Shown: positions 37,494 through 46,527 of the stretch, one piece after another
Position numbering within the stretch: position 1 is the stretch's first letter
Layout: every line of letters begins with the position of its first letter
Source of the DNA: Thiomicrorhabdus sp. ZW0627
Lineage (GTDB): Bacteria; Pseudomonadota; Gammaproteobacteria; Thiomicrospirales; Thiomicrospiraceae
Direction: 5' to 3'
Length of the DNA stretch: 64,000 bases
NCBI RefSeq assembly: GCF_029767005.1
Contig: NZ_JARUQR010000003.1
Span: forward strand, 62,001 to 126,000
Made by a program: the position numbers and the translations under genes
The notes under the pieces: generated by a model
Seen by the model: the letters and a program-made list of their open reading frames with translations, nothing else
Database searches by the model: none
What the model was told of the DNA's origin: nothing

Positions 37494-37504
37494 AGGTTTA
37501 AATC

Positions 37505-39163
37505 ATGAATATGAGATCGTTCTGGTGGTTAGCTTTAGCCTTTACGCTAACTTGGATTTGGCTTCAGTGGATGCAGTTTACTGCACCGTCGACTGAACAA
37601 AATGCAGCATCTGCTCAGGTAGAGAGCTCAACTGACGCTTCGGTTGCAGCGCCTTCGGATGTTCCAGGAGTCAATGCGACAGCCGCGCATAAAGACGCAG
37701 TTCCAACTGCGCAAACTAAGATGCAGCAAGGTCAGCGAATTCATGTTACGACCGATACGCTTGATTTGATCATCGACACTGCCGGGGGTGATATCCGTGA
37801 TGCGAAGTTGATGGATTACGGCGCTTCCCATGATCCTAGCCAGCCTTTCCATATCATGAGTGATACAGGGTCGTTGTTGTATGTCGCCCAGAACGGGATT
37901 GCGACGCAGCCAAAAGCACAACTGCCTGCACCTAACCATAAGGCGGTTTATCAGGTAAGCCAGGACCGTTTCGAAATGACTGGTGATACGTTGGCGGTGC
38001 CGATGGTTTGGGAGAAGGATGGTGTTAAAGTCACCAAGACTTATACCTTCAAAAAAGGCAGTCATGTCGTCGGGTTGAACTATAAAGTTGAAAACACTAC
38101 TCAGTCCGTATGGTCGGGTAGCCTGTATTCGCAACTGGTGCGTAATAGCTTTAACCCTGAAAGTAATTTCATGATGCATACCTATACAGGTCCAGTTCTG
38201 TATGACGGTAATGCAGAAGAGAAATATGTCAAACACTCGTTTGATGATTTGAATACCCAGGCGGTCACCGGTAAAGCGGTCACCGGCGGATGGGGAGCGA
38301 TGATCCAGCAGTACTTCCTGACTGCGATCATTCCAAACCAGGATGCACAGAACTCTTTCTATGCAAAAGCATTGGGTGATGACCGTTATGCAGTGGGTGT
38401 GGTTGAACCTCTGGTTACGATCGAACCGGGTGCAACAGGTGAATTGAGCTCAAAAATCTATATCGGGCCTGAAAAACAAGATGTGTTAGCCAATATCGCA
38501 CCGGGTCTGGAGTTGACCATCGATTACGGTATCCTGACCTTCTTGGCCGAGCCGATTTTCTGGTTGCTGAACCATATCCATAGCCTGGTCGGTAACTGGG
38601 GTGTGGCCATCATTCTATTGACGCTGTTGATCAAATTAGTGTTCTACAAGTTGTCTGAAACTTCTTACCGTTCAATGGCGCGTTTGAAGAAGTTCCAGCC
38701 TAAGCTTCAGCAGCTTAAAGAGAACTACGGTGACGATAAGGCAATCTTCCAGCAGAAAATGATGAAGCTGTATAAGGAAGAGAAGATTAACCCGCTAGGT
38801 GGTTGTTTGCCGATTTTTATTCAGATGCCGGTATTCATCGCACTTTATTGGGTACTGTTGTATTCGGTGGAAATGCGTCAAGCGCCGTTCATGTTGTGGA
38901 TTGAAGACTTATCGGTTCAGGATCCGTATTACATCCTGCCGGTCATCATGGGTATCACTATGTATGTACAGCAGAAGTTGAATCCTTCGGCGATGATGGA
39001 CGAGATGCAGCAGAAAGTCATGAAAGCGTTGCCGTTCATCTTCACGTTCTTCTTCTTGTGGTTCCCGGCCGGTCTGGTTCTATACTGGGTTGTGAACAAT
39101 ATCCTTTCGGTGAGTCAGCAGTGGTATATCACCAAAAAAATCGAAGCCGGTGAAGAGAAATAA
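37505..39163 (+). CDS. yidC: Membrane protein insertase YidC
   Basis: A 552-aa insertase that folds and inserts inner-membrane proteins with or without SecYEG. TM1 is at residues 4-22, followed by a serine/threonine/alanine-rich linker, then the large periplasmic beta-sandwich domain (about 80-330). The conserved Oxa1 domain follows: NWGVAIILLTLLIKLVFYKL, MARLKKFQPKLQQLKE, NPLGGCLPIFIQMPVFIALY and FPAGLVLYWVVNN. Typical proteobacterial architecture. Confidence 0.97.
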   Translation: MNMRSFWWLALAFTLTWIWLQWMQFTAPSTEQNAASAQVESSTDASVAAPSDVPGVNATAAHKDAVPTAQTKMQQGQRIHVTTDTLDLIIDTAGGDIRDAKLMDYGASHDPSQPFHIMSDTGSLLYVAQNGIATQPKAQLPAPNHKAVYQVSQDRFEMTGDTLAVPMVWEKDGVKVTKTYTFKKGSHVVGLNYKVENTTQSVWSGSLYSQLVRNSFNPESNFMMHTYTGPVLYDGNAEEKYVKHSFDDLNTQAVTGKAVTGGWGAMIQQYFLTAIIPNQDAQNSFYAKALGDDRYAVGVVEPLVTIEPGATGELSSKIYIGPEKQDVLANIAPGLELTIDYGILTFLAEPIFWLLNHIHSLVGNWGVAIILLTLLIKLVFYKLSETSYRSMARLKKFQPKLQQLKENYGDDKAIFQQKMMKLYKEEKINPLGGCLPIFIQMPVFIALYWVLLYSVEMRQAPFMLWIEDLSVQDPYYILPVIMGITMYVQQKLNPSAMMDEMQQKVMKALPFIFTFFFLWFPAGLVLYWVVNNILSVSQQWYITKKIEAGEEK

Positions 39164-39199
39164 GCGCGATAGCGCATCTAGATAGAAAAGGGATAGAGA

Positions 39200-39532
39200 A
39201 TGCAATTATCTTATCAGAAACCGGGTACCGACCATCCGATGTACGGCAAGGTGGAATACATCGTTGCCGATGGTATGCAACCGATTTGCTATAAAACCAA
39301 AGACGGTTATATGCCTTTGGAAAACGGGTCGGCTCCTGTTGTTGAAGCCGCCTCTTCGGCTCAGCCTGACGTAGAGACCAAACCGTTATACGTTTTGTCT
39401 TTCAAGATTAACGGTGAAGAGGAAGAGATGACTTTTAAGTCCAAGAAGAAGTTGGATAAAACGATGGAAGAGTTCTCTCAGAAAGGCTATGTGACGGATT
39501 TGAAAACCACGGTTTATCAAACGGTCGCCTAA
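39200..39532 (+). CDS. Small cytoplasmic protein of unknown function
   Basis: A 110-aa soluble protein with no signal peptide. It has an N-terminal half predicted as strands (MQLSYQKPGTDHPMYGKVEY), a central low-complexity serine/alanine/valine stretch, and a charged C-terminal part (EEEEMTFKSKKKLDKTMEEF). No family recognised. AGGGATAGAGA precedes the ATG. It lies 36 bp after yidC and is followed by a terminator, so it is the last gene of the rpmH-rnpA-yidC unit, a position otherwise occupied directly by mnmE. Confidence 0.75.
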   Translation: MQLSYQKPGTDHPMYGKVEYIVADGMQPICYKTKDGYMPLENGSAPVVEAASSAQPDVETKPLYVLSFKINGEEEEMTFKSKKKLDKTMEEFSQKGYVTDLKTTVYQTVA

Positions 39533-39562
39533 GAGTCGGTTTTGACCGAACCCTGTTATCAA

Positions 39563-39587
39563 AGCGCCCGTAAGGGCGTTTTTTGTT
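39563..39587 (+). terminator. Intrinsic terminator before mnmE
   Basis: Stem CGCCC (39565-39569) / GGGCG (39574-39578) with a GTAA tetraloop and a T6 tract. Confidence 0.8.
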
Positions 39588-39614
39588 TGTATCATTTGTT
39601 GGAAGCCAACTATT

Positions 39615-40970
39615 ATGGATTTTGAAAACCATGACACGATTGCCGCGATTGCCACTGCACCGGGAAGAGGCGGTGTGGGGATTGTCCGTGTTTCGGGCAA
39701 ACATGCCTTGCAGATTGCGGAGACGGTTCTAAAGCGTACTCCTAAGCCGCGCTACGCCCATTACGGTCCGTTTTACGGCAGTCAGGATGAGGTTTTGGAT
39801 CAGGGAATTGCACTCTATTTTCCCGGTCCGAATTCTTTTACCGGAGAAGACGTTTTGGAATTGCAGGCGCATGGCGGGCCGGTTGTGTTGGAGTGGATCC
39901 TGACACGAGTGGTTGAGTCGGGTGCGCGTTTGGCGGAACCGGGTGAGTTTTCCAGACAGGCTTTCATGAACGATAAGCTGGATTTGGCTCAGGCCGAAGC
40001 GATTGCCGACTTGATCGAAGCGTCTTCCGACCAGGCGGCGCGTTCTGCGCTGCGTTCTTTGCAGGGGGATTTCTCCGCTCAAATCGACCAGTTGGTCGAA
40101 GAGCTGACGCAACTGAGAATTTATGTTGAAGCGGCGATCGACTTTCCGGAAGAAGAGATCGACTTTCTCTCTGACGGGAAAGTTGCCGGGCAGCTTCGCC
40201 ATATTCTGGACCGTCTTCATGCCGTATTTGCGTCCGCACAGCAGGGTGTTTTGTTGCGTGAAGGGATGTCGGTGGTCATTCTTGGCCGCCCAAATGCCGG
40301 TAAGTCGAGTTTGCTGAATGCGCTTTCTGGTCGAGAAAGTGCGATTGTTACCGATATCGCCGGTACCACTCGTGACATCGTTAAGGAAGAGATCAATATC
40401 GACGGTATGCCGCTGCATATACTCGATACCGCCGGAGTTCGGGAAGCAACCGACCAGGTCGAGCAGATTGGAATCGAGCGAGCTTGGCGGGCGTTGGACG
40501 ATGCGGATCGAGTACTGGTGATGTTGCAGGCCGGAGAGAAGATTCATCCGGAAGATCAGCTCATTCTAGATAAGTTGCCAAGCCATATCCCGGTCACATT
40601 AATCCGTAACAAGATCGATTTGATCGGCCACGAACCCATGGTGGAGGAAGAGGGCGAACGAACAGTCATTTGGTTGTCGGCTAAACAGAAATTGGGACTG
40701 AACCTCCTAACGGATCACCTGAAAACCGTCATGGGTTATCAGCAGACCGGTGAAGGGGTTTTCATGGCCCGTAAACGCCATTTGGACGCTTTGCAAACCG
40801 CTTTGCAGTGGACCGAGAACGGTATGCATCAGTTGGAGGCGTTTGCCGCAGGAGAGTTATTGGCGGAAGATCTTCGTCTGGCTCAGGAAGCGCTTTCGGA
40901 AATCACCGGGCGTTTCAGTTCCGATGATTTGTTGGGACGAATCTTCACGTCGTTCTGTATCGGGAAATAA
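39615..40970 (+). CDS. mnmE: tRNA modification GTPase MnmE
   Basis: A 451-aa GTPase that with MnmG adds the aminomethyl group to U34 of tRNAs. The N-terminal formyl-THF-binding domain opens [21 protein letters not shown]. The inserted G domain has [16 protein letters not shown] (G1), AGTTRDIV (G2), LDTAGVRE (G3) and RNKIDL (G4). The C-terminus is the invariant CIGK that carries the catalytic cysteine. Its partner mnmG is 9.5 kb downstream. The spacing to yigZ contains copy 8 of the palindrome. Confidence 0.97.
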   Translation: MDFENHDTIAAIATAPGRGGVGIVRVSGKHALQIAETVLKRTPKPRYAHYGPFYGSQDEVLDQGIALYFPGPNSFTGEDVLELQAHGGPVVLEWILTRVVESGARLAEPGEFSRQAFMNDKLDLAQAEAIADLIEASSDQAARSALRSLQGDFSAQIDQLVEELTQLRIYVEAAIDFPEEEIDFLSDGKVAGQLRHILDRLHAVFASAQQGVLLREGMSVVILGRPNAGKSSLLNALSGRESAIVTDIAGTTRDIVKEEINIDGMPLHILDTAGVREATDQVEQIGIERAWRALDDADRVLVMLQAGEKIHPEDQLILDKLPSHIPVTLIRNKIDLIGHEPMVEEEGERTVIWLSAKQKLGLNLLTDHLKTVMGYQQTGEGVFMARKRHLDALQTALQWTENGMHQLEAFAAGELLAEDLRLAQEALSEITGRFSSDDLLGRIFTSFCIGK

Positions 40971-40986
40971 TCGGACAAGCTTGTTT

Positions 40987-41002
40987 TGAACAGGCCTGTT
41001 CA
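40987..41002. repeat. ACAGGCCTGT dispersed palindrome, copy 8 (16-bp form)
   Basis: Core 40990-40999 inside a perfect 16-bp palindrome TGAACAGGCCTGTTCA followed by GTTTAAAA, 17 bp after the mnmE stop. The flanks match copy 7 (CTGAACA...TGTTCAGTTT), so the two share more than the core. Confidence 0.85.
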
Positions 41003-41031
41003 GTTTAAAAATCGAATGTCTAGAGAGTCCT

Positions 41032-41628
41032 ATGTCCTATCCGATTCCTGCCCAGCAGGCCGTCGCTGAAATAGAGATCAAAAAGAGCCGCTTCATCGCT
41101 TACGCCAGGCATGTTGTTTCACGTGAAACAGGTATGGAATGGCTGGAAGAGATCAAGGCGGAATATCCGGATGCCCGTCACCACTGCTGGGCGTATCAGC
41201 TTGGCAATCCCAATTGCGCCACCAATGCAGGGATGGGGGACGATGGTGAACCATCGGGAACAGCCGGTAAACCGATTCTGAATGTGTTGCAACATAAGGG
41301 CATCGGTGATGTCATGATCATCGTGGTACGCTATTTCGGTGGTATTAAATTGGGCGCGGGCGGTTTGACTCGAGCCTATGGCCAAGCCGCACAAGCGGTC
41401 ATGGAGATATTGCCGACCCAGGAGCGGATTCCGATGACCGGGATGGAAGTGGTTTGCGACTTTGCCCTGGAGCAGAACGTAAGACATTGGTTGGGCCAGG
41501 TAAACGGTGAATTGCTCTCCGTCGATTATCAACATCAGGTGACCATCAGAGCGGAAGTTCCTGATGAGGAGGTGGATGGTCTTAGCGCCACTCTGCGTGC
41601 CAACCGCTGTACATATTCTTTCGAATAA
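41032..41628 (+). CDS. yigZ: YigZ/IMPACT family protein
   Basis: A 198-aa UPF0029 protein. The N-terminal domain shows KKSRFIAYARHV, HHCWAYQLGN and the family signature DDGEPSGTAGKPILN ... VVRYFGGIKLGAGGLTRAYG. A C-terminal domain of about 65 residues follows. Eukaryotic IMPACT relatives regulate translation; the bacterial role is unclear. The coding sequence contains a perfect parS site (41115-41130). Confidence 0.92.
   Translation: MSYPIPAQQAVAEIEIKKSRFIAYARHVVSRETGMEWLEEIKAEYPDARHHCWAYQLGNPNCATNAGMGDDGEPSGTAGKPILNVLQHKGIGDVMIIVVRYFGGIKLGAGGLTRAYGQAAQAVMEILPTQERIPMTGMEVVCDFALEQNVRHWLGQVNGELLSVDYQHQVTIRAEVPDEEVDGLSATLRANRCTYSFE
41115..41130. other. parS: parS centromere site (ParB binding), inside yigZ
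   Basis: TGTTTCACGTGAAACA, identical to the site in tsaC, read here as VSRET. It lies about 5.5 kb right of the dnaA-proximal origin. Confidence 0.92.
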
Positions 41629-41712
41629 TTCTTTGTAGCGTCATTAAATTGTCAAAATTTGAAGTTAATATCAAAGTTGGCAGTATCGAAATGTTCAGGC
41701 AAGGAGTGGGCC

Positions 41713-42588
41713 ATGGAAACCCTGACAACGGACCAGTGGATAGAGCAGCATATCAAAGAATTCAATTCTGTGGGCTTGGCGCCGTTGATTCAGAAAAATG
41801 TGGTTGATCTGATCGATCAGGCTTTGGTTCTGAGTCAATCGGATCAACGCAACCTCAAGGAATCGATCCATGACCTTCGTGTTACTTTCAAGCGTCTTCG
41901 GGCTTATTGGCGACTGGTTCGCGATTCGGTTGACAAACCAGTCTTTGAAGCTGCCGACCGACGTATCAAATACACGGCAAAACTGCTGGGAGGACAGCGC
42001 GATCAATATGTGCTGTTTGATTCACTGTCCTTAATTCTTGATCGGCTCGAAGGTTCTGAAAGAATGGTTGCCGAATCCTTGTTGCGGCAGTTGAACCATT
42101 CCTTGAATACGAACTTTAAGACCTTATCCATCCGCTGGTCGACAGTGATTTCATCGCTACAGCTTGAACGGTCGGTTTGGTCGGGACTGGATTTTGAATC
42201 CATTAAGAACCGATCCATTCAAAAAGCTTTGCATAAAAGTGTGACGCGCAGCTTGAGGCTGTCCGAACAAGCTGTTCATAAGAAAGCGGATACGGAAAAG
42301 CGGCACCGATGGCGAAAATGGGTCAAATACGTGTTTTACCAACTTAAATTGTTGAAAGGACTTGGTGTCAAAAGTAAGAAACAAAGCGTACGTAAGTTGG
42401 ATGAACTCGGAAATCTGCTCGGTATCGAGCATGATATGGATCTCTTGAAAGACTTTTTGCAACAAGGTTTTGATTCAACGGAAAGTCGTGAGACGCTTGC
42501 TCGAATAGTCGAAGCATGTGAGCAATATCAAAAACAACTACGCAAGCAGGTCAAGCATTTGGCTGAAGGTCTCTATGCATCCCCATAA
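41713..42588 (+). CDS. CHAD-domain protein
   Basis: A 291-aa all-helical protein. The CHAD signature is visible at residues about 55-80 (LKESIHDLRVTFKRLRAYWRL), with conserved basic residues recurring (e.g. RHRWRKWVKYVFYQLKLLKG; RKLDELGNLLGIEHDMDLL). CHAD domains bind inorganic polyphosphate in characterised proteins. No CYTH (triphosphatase) domain is fused. AAGGAG precedes the ATG at 41713; a TTG 54 bp upstream is unlikely. A short TTCCG/CGGAA hairpin lies 130 bp downstream. Confidence 0.88.
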   Translation: METLTTDQWIEQHIKEFNSVGLAPLIQKNVVDLIDQALVLSQSDQRNLKESIHDLRVTFKRLRAYWRLVRDSVDKPVFEAADRRIKYTAKLLGGQRDQYVLFDSLSLILDRLEGSERMVAESLLRQLNHSLNTNFKTLSIRWSTVISSLQLERSVWSGLDFESIKNRSIQKALHKSVTRSLRLSEQAVHKKADTEKRHRWRKWVKYVFYQLKLLKGLGVKSKKQSVRKLDELGNLLGIEHDMDLLKDFLQQGFDSTESRETLARIVEACEQYQKQLRKQVKHLAEGLYASP

Positions 42589-42769
42589 TGCAAGGCGTTT
42601 AGCTCGACTTGGGCCTTTAAAAACCATTATATTAATGGAATTTATTTTGCACGAATTTCCATAGAAAAAATTCATTACTTTTACCGAAGAATTGAGCATA
42701 CACTTAGCGGCGTCTTTTCCGAAAACGGAAGGATTTTTCAATCAATACCTAATGAAATGAGGTGAAGTT

Positions 42770-43081
42770 ATGTCGAGATTTACATACGCTAAATCTTTGT
42801 GTTTAGTTGCGCTGTTTGCTTTGCCAATGTCGTCGTCTATGGCGGCGGATGAGCCGGTTTACGGTAGTCAGTTAATGACTCAGGAAGAACGGCATGAATA
42901 TCAGATGAGAATGCGTGAAGCGGAATCCGCTGAAGAGCGTCAGCAAATCCGTGAAGAGCATCATGAAGAGATGAAGATTCGAGCCCAAGAGAAAGGCGTG
43001 GAATTGCCGGATGAGCCTCCAATGGAGAGAGGCCACGTGAATCAAAAAGATCGCCCAGGAATGGGATACGGCCGCGATTAA
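42770..43081 (+). CDS. Small exported protein of a gammaproteobacterial unknown family
   Basis: A 103-aa protein with a signal peptide (about residues 1-25, ending SSMAA|DEP). The mature part is charged and helical, with the block YGSQLMTQEERHEYQMRMRE followed by EERQQIREEHHEEMKIRAQE and GVELPDEP. Proteins with this LMT-x-E-ER pattern recur in gammaproteobacteria without assigned function (recalled, not searched). No cysteines in the mature part. GAGGTGAAGTT precedes the ATG. Confidence 0.8.
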   Translation: MSRFTYAKSLCLVALFALPMSSSMAADEPVYGSQLMTQEERHEYQMRMREAESAEERQQIREEHHEEMKIRAQEKGVELPDEPPMERGHVNQKDRPGMGYGRD

Positions 43082-43103
43082 TCGGTTAAAAATATAAAGT
43101 CGA

Positions 43104-43304
43104 TTACATTGCCATCATTGCGATGGTGGCAGTGATTCCTACGAAATAGATCAAAAGCGTAAGTTGCAACATGCGTTTGTTGGCATTGCGGCTATTCAGC
43201 GATTGTTTGAATCTTGGTTGCTTTTGAAGCAGTTTGAATCCTCCCCACAAAATCCCAAGGGCCAGTGCAGTTAGAATCATTCCTGTAATCAGTATGGTTA
43301 GCAT
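43104..43304 (-). CDS. Small two-helix membrane protein
   Basis: A 66-aa protein with two hydrophobic segments (ILITGMILTALALGILWGGF and LTLLIYFVGITATIAMMAM) joined by a basic loop. The layout resembles the DUF2909-type twin-transmembrane proteins found beside cytochrome oxidase genes, but the likeness is only of layout. It is convergent with the preceding gene. The next 248 bp up to the DyP gene hold no recognisable gene. Confidence 0.6.
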   Translation of the reverse strand: MLTILITGMILTALALGILWGGFKLLQKQPRFKQSLNSRNANKRMLQLTLLIYFVGITATIAMMAM

Positions 43305-43552
43305 TGTGTTCCTGCCTTAAAAAGTTCGTTTTCGAATTATAGCAACCGATCTTTCTGTTTTGAGTTTTTTCCTTTTCCTTCCGTTTTGAGTCGAGGGTAA
43401 GTACTAATAAATTGACCAATTTAAAGGTTTGTATGGCCAAGCAGTCCTGCTAAAAACTTGTTGCATCGTGCTTGAGATGGTAAATTTACTAATCATAATT
43501 TAATGTTCAAGCGTTCCTTAATGGCCGTAAAAACGAAGAGGTTTTGTAATTC

Positions 43553-44440
43553 ATGAAGTTAGAACGTTTGGTACAACCCGCCATTCTCAAACCCATTCCA
43601 CACCAAGCATGTTATCTGAGTTTTTCCTTAAAACCGGGCGCCGATTACCGAGCGGCTCTGAAGAACCTTGCCCCGCAAGTGGACGGAAGTTCCATTGTAC
43701 TTGGCATCGGTCTGTCATTGGTCAACGCATTGGGTAATCAGATAGAAGGTCTACGGCTTTTTCCCGCCATGGTGAATCAGGGGATTGAGATACCTTCTAC
43801 TCCGGAAGCTTTATGGTTGTGGTTCCGAGGGCGTGACCGGGGCCAAATTGTGCTGAATGCCAATCGACTGATTGGTGAGTTGTCGCCGGCTTTTAGATTG
43901 GAAAAGCGTATTGAATCTTTTAAATACGGCAATGCTCAGGATTTGACCGGTTATGAAGATGGAACCGAGAATCCAGTGGGCGATGAAGCTGTTCAAGCGG
44001 CCGTAGTGACCGAAGGCGAGTTGACCGGTTCGAGTTTCGTCGCTGTGCAACAGTGGGTGCACGATCTGGCACAGTTTCAATCCAAGTCGCCACAACAAAG
44101 AGACAATACTTTTGGCCGCCGGATTTCCGATAATGAGGAAATCGACGAGGCTCCCGAATCTGCACATGTTAAGCGTACGGCTCAGGAATCTTTCAATCCC
44201 GAAGCATTTATGGTCAGACGTTCGATGCCTTGGTCGGAAGGCGATAAATTGGGATTGGTGTTCACGGCATTCGGTCACTCTTTCGACGCTTATGAGGCCG
44301 TGTTGAAACGGATGGTGGGTAAAGAGGATGGCGTGACGGACGCTTTGTTTACTTTTACCCATCCAATCAGCGGCAGTTATTACTGGTGTCCTCCAATGAA
44401 AGGTCATCATGTCGATCTGAGCGCTTTAGGCATCGATTAG
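43553..44440 (+). CDS. DyP-type haem peroxidase
   Basis: A 295-aa dye-decolourising peroxidase. The distal catalytic motif GxxDG is present as GYEDGTENP, with the catalytic Asp. VAVQQWVHDLAQF and FGRRISDNEEI follow, and the proximal haem-ligand region is ESAHVKRTA. It has no signal or Tat sequence, so it is cytoplasmic, like YfeX-type enzymes. A thioredoxin-like exported protein starts 9 bp downstream and is probably cotranscribed. The physiological substrate is unknown. Confidence 0.92.
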   Translation: MKLERLVQPAILKPIPHQACYLSFSLKPGADYRAALKNLAPQVDGSSIVLGIGLSLVNALGNQIEGLRLFPAMVNQGIEIPSTPEALWLWFRGRDRGQIVLNANRLIGELSPAFRLEKRIESFKYGNAQDLTGYEDGTENPVGDEAVQAAVVTEGELTGSSFVAVQQWVHDLAQFQSKSPQQRDNTFGRRISDNEEIDEAPESAHVKRTAQESFNPEAFMVRRSMPWSEGDKLGLVFTAFGHSFDAYEAVLKRMVGKEDGVTDALFTFTHPISGSYYWCPPMKGHHVDLSALGID

Positions 44441-44449
44441 GAGAGAGTA

Positions 44450-44935
44450 ATGGCTAAATGGATCTGGGTATTGTTGTTTTCTTTGTTAACGGTTTCTGTT
44501 CAGGCGGGTGATTGGCGGCTGACGGAGGTTCAGGACTTTTCGGCCGTGGCCAAGCAGGCTAAGGCGAAAAACGTGCCATTGGTGATTTATTTCACTCGTG
44601 AGCGGTGCCCGCCGTGTTTGCGTTTTGAGGAGAACGCTCTGCTGCCGATGGTCGAAAATGGTTTGGTGGCAGATTATATCGAGATTGTCGAACTTCAGGC
44701 TGACGCGGACGACAAGGTAATCGACTTTGACGGTTATGAAGTAAGAAGAAGTGAAATCGCCGAACTTTATAATGTCACTACCTTTCCAAGACTGGTGTTT
44801 GTAAATTCCCAAGGCGAAGAGCTGGGAATTCGCATGGAAAATTCAGGTGCGTACGACTATTTTCCTTACTATTTCAAGCAGCGTATTAATCAGGCTTTGG
44901 AAAAGTTGGGTAATGACAAGCGGATTCCGGAGTAA
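44450..44935 (+). CDS. Exported thioredoxin-like protein (CPPC)
   Basis: A 161-aa thioredoxin-fold protein with a signal peptide (about residues 1-19, LLTVSVQA|GD) and the redox motif TRERCPPCLRFEE (C49, C52). The cis-proline is in TTFPRLVFV. It resembles SoxW/DsbE-type periplasmic reductases. It follows the DyP gene by 9 bp. The stop codon lies in the loop of an intrinsic terminator. Confidence 0.85.
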   Translation: MAKWIWVLLFSLLTVSVQAGDWRLTEVQDFSAVAKQAKAKNVPLVIYFTRERCPPCLRFEENALLPMVENGLVADYIEIVELQADADDKVIDFDGYEVRRSEIAELYNVTTFPRLVFVNSQGEELGIRMENSGAYDYFPYYFKQRINQALEKLGNDKRIPE

Positions 44936-44978
44936 GAGGAATCCGTTTTTTCCGGTCATCAAATGACTGGGTATTTTT
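44921..44978 (+). terminator. Tandem intrinsic terminators overlapping the thioredoxin-like gene stop
   Basis: Terminator 1: CGGATTCC (44921-44928) / GGAATCCG (44938-44945) followed by T6; its 9-nt loop contains the TAA stop (44933-44935). Terminator 2: CCGGTCAT (44952-44959) / ATGACTGG (44963-44970) with one wobble and a following TATTTTT. Confidence 0.85.
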
Positions 44979-44996
44979 AAAAAGAAGGAAATAATC

Positions 44997-45398
44997 ATGG
45001 GTTCAAATGTTACTGTTTCATCTTCCAGCACGTTATCCACGCTAGGGAAAATCCCTTGGATGCTGTTCATTGTATTGTTTCTGATTGCCACGGAATACTT
45101 TCAGATCTCCCTGGAAGGGACGGTCGGTTACGTGTTTATTTCGGTGGCGGTTTTGATTCTGTTCATTGAGATGTTCAAGTCCGGCGACGTCAGTGCCGTG
45201 TCGTTTTTGGTCGATCAGTTCTGGGCGGTATTGACGGTGATTCTGGCAACAGGCCTGCTCAGTTATCTTTGGTTCGTCGAAGGCCAGCAGCCTAATTTCT
45301 TCCACTGGATTGGTTATGCGATTATCATTGCAGACGCTTTGTTAAACCCGTTCAACTCGTTTAGAACTGCTCTGAGAAATTTCGATGTGGCCGGTTAA
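44997..45398 (+). CDS. Four-helix membrane protein of unknown function
   Basis: A 133-aa integral membrane protein with about four hydrophobic segments (IPWMLFIVLFLIATEYF; VGYVFISVAVLILFIEMF; FWAVLTVILATGLLSYLWF; IGYAIIIADALLNPF). It has a serine-rich N-terminal tail and no recognised family. GAAGGAAATAATC precedes the ATG. Its coding sequence contains a one-mismatch palindrome copy (ACAGGCCTGC, 45249-45258). It lies between tandem terminators and queF. Confidence 0.7.
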   Translation: MGSNVTVSSSSTLSTLGKIPWMLFIVLFLIATEYFQISLEGTVGYVFISVAVLILFIEMFKSGDVSAVSFLVDQFWAVLTVILATGLLSYLWFVEGQQPNFFHWIGYAIIIADALLNPFNSFRTALRNFDVAG

Positions 45399-45468
45399 GG
45401 CGTGAACTCCGGTTTATTTTAAACGGTTATAATGAAGTTTCATTTGCCTGAAACCGGGAGAGTTAAGT

Positions 45469-46302
45469 TTGAAACCGACATCCACTGCCAACCAGAGCCT
45501 ATTAGGAAAGGCGACGCCTTACTGCAAGAGCTATGATCCGTCTTTGCTGTTTCCGATTCCGCGCCAGGAAAAACGTGACGAGCTTGGATTTGATTTAGAT
45601 AGCCTGCCTTTCCAGGGACTGGATATTTGGAGTGCGTTCGAGGTATCGTGGCTGAACGCCAAAGGTAAGCCGATTGCAGTGATTGCTGAGTTCGCATTCC
45701 CGGCGGATTCTCCGAATCTGATTGAGTCTAAGTCCTTCAAGCTCTATTTGAACTCGTTCAACGGCACCCGTTTCGACTCCCGCCAACAGGTGATCAATCA
45801 TTGGGTTGAGGATCTGTCGGCGGCTTGCGGTGCCGAGGTGGCGGTGGATGTCCGCGATCTGGATATGGAAGAAACCTTGATCGGACGGTTGCCGGGAAAA
45901 AACCTGGATGGATTGGATATTGAGGTCGACGATTATCAGGTTAACCCGGAATTGTTGACACTTAATGACGAGACTGATGAGGTTGAAGAAACTCTGAACA
46001 GCCATCTACTTAAGTCGAATTGTCTGGTCACCGGCCAGCCGGATTGGGGTTCCATCGTGATCCGTTATCGCGGACGCCAGATCAATCATGAAAACCTGCT
46101 TAAATACCTAATTTCATTCCGTGAACACAACGAATTTCACGAACAATGTGTCGAACGGGTGTTTACCGACATTATGCAGCGCTGTCGGCCGAGTGCGTTG
46201 ACGGTCTATGCTCGTTATGTGCGCCGCGGGGGGCTGGACATCAACCCTTATCGTTCGAATTTCGAAGACGAGTTTGATATCTCCCGCACATTGAGACAAT
46301 AA
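45469..46302 (+). CDS. queF: NADPH-dependent 7-cyano-7-deazaguanine reductase
   Basis: A 277-aa long-form (two-domain) QueF that reduces preQ0 to preQ1 for queuosine tRNA modification. The substrate-adduct cysteine lies in [14 protein letters not shown], and [11 protein letters not shown] carries the E-H pair used by the family. The QueF signature [12 protein letters not shown] is in the N-terminal domain. It begins with TTG after GGGAGAG. The remaining queuosine genes are not in the window. Confidence 0.93.
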   Translation: MKPTSTANQSLLGKATPYCKSYDPSLLFPIPRQEKRDELGFDLDSLPFQGLDIWSAFEVSWLNAKGKPIAVIAEFAFPADSPNLIESKSFKLYLNSFNGTRFDSRQQVINHWVEDLSAACGAEVAVDVRDLDMEETLIGRLPGKNLDGLDIEVDDYQVNPELLTLNDETDEVEETLNSHLLKSNCLVTGQPDWGSIVIRYRGRQINHENLLKYLISFREHNEFHEQCVERVFTDIMQRCRPSALTVYARYVRRGGLDINPYRSNFEDEFDISRTLRQ

Positions 46303-46319
46303 GATCGGAGGATTGGACA

Positions 46320-46496
46320 GTGCGATTCTTAAATTGGCTGTTTGGATTGTTTGGTTATGAATGGGTCATAGATCCCCGGCCTGTTGAAGATGACGTGGAG
46401 CAAATGTACGGAAATATTCATTCCGAGGATTGGGAAGAGATGTATGAAGATTCCCCTCGTTATGTCTTGCGAAAAAAATCGATTTCGCGAAACTGA
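46320..46496 (+). CDS. Small acidic protein of unknown function
   Basis: A 58-aa open frame starting GTG, with a very strong ribosome site GGAGG spaced 8 bp. It opens with an amphipathic/hydrophobic stretch RFLNWLFGLFGYEWV and continues as an acidic, tryptophan- and tyrosine-containing tail (EDDVEQMYGNIHSEDWEEMY). No homologue recognised. It lies 17 bp after queF and 31 bp before the next gene, in a tightly packed run, so it is probably translated. Confidence 0.6.
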   Translation: MRFLNWLFGLFGYEWVIDPRPVEDDVEQMYGNIHSEDWEEMYEDSPRYVLRKKSISRN

Positions 46497-46506
46497 GCAG
46501 GCCTGT
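46497..46506. repeat. GCAGGCCTGT palindrome variant, copy 9
   Basis: One-base variant starting directly after the stop codon of the 58-aa gene. Confidence 0.6.
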
Positions 46507-46527
46507 TGATTTTGGTAAGGAGTAAGT

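Noticed and set aside
37494-37504. yidD between rnpA and yidC
   Set aside because: Only 11 bp separate the two genes, so yidD is absent from this position.
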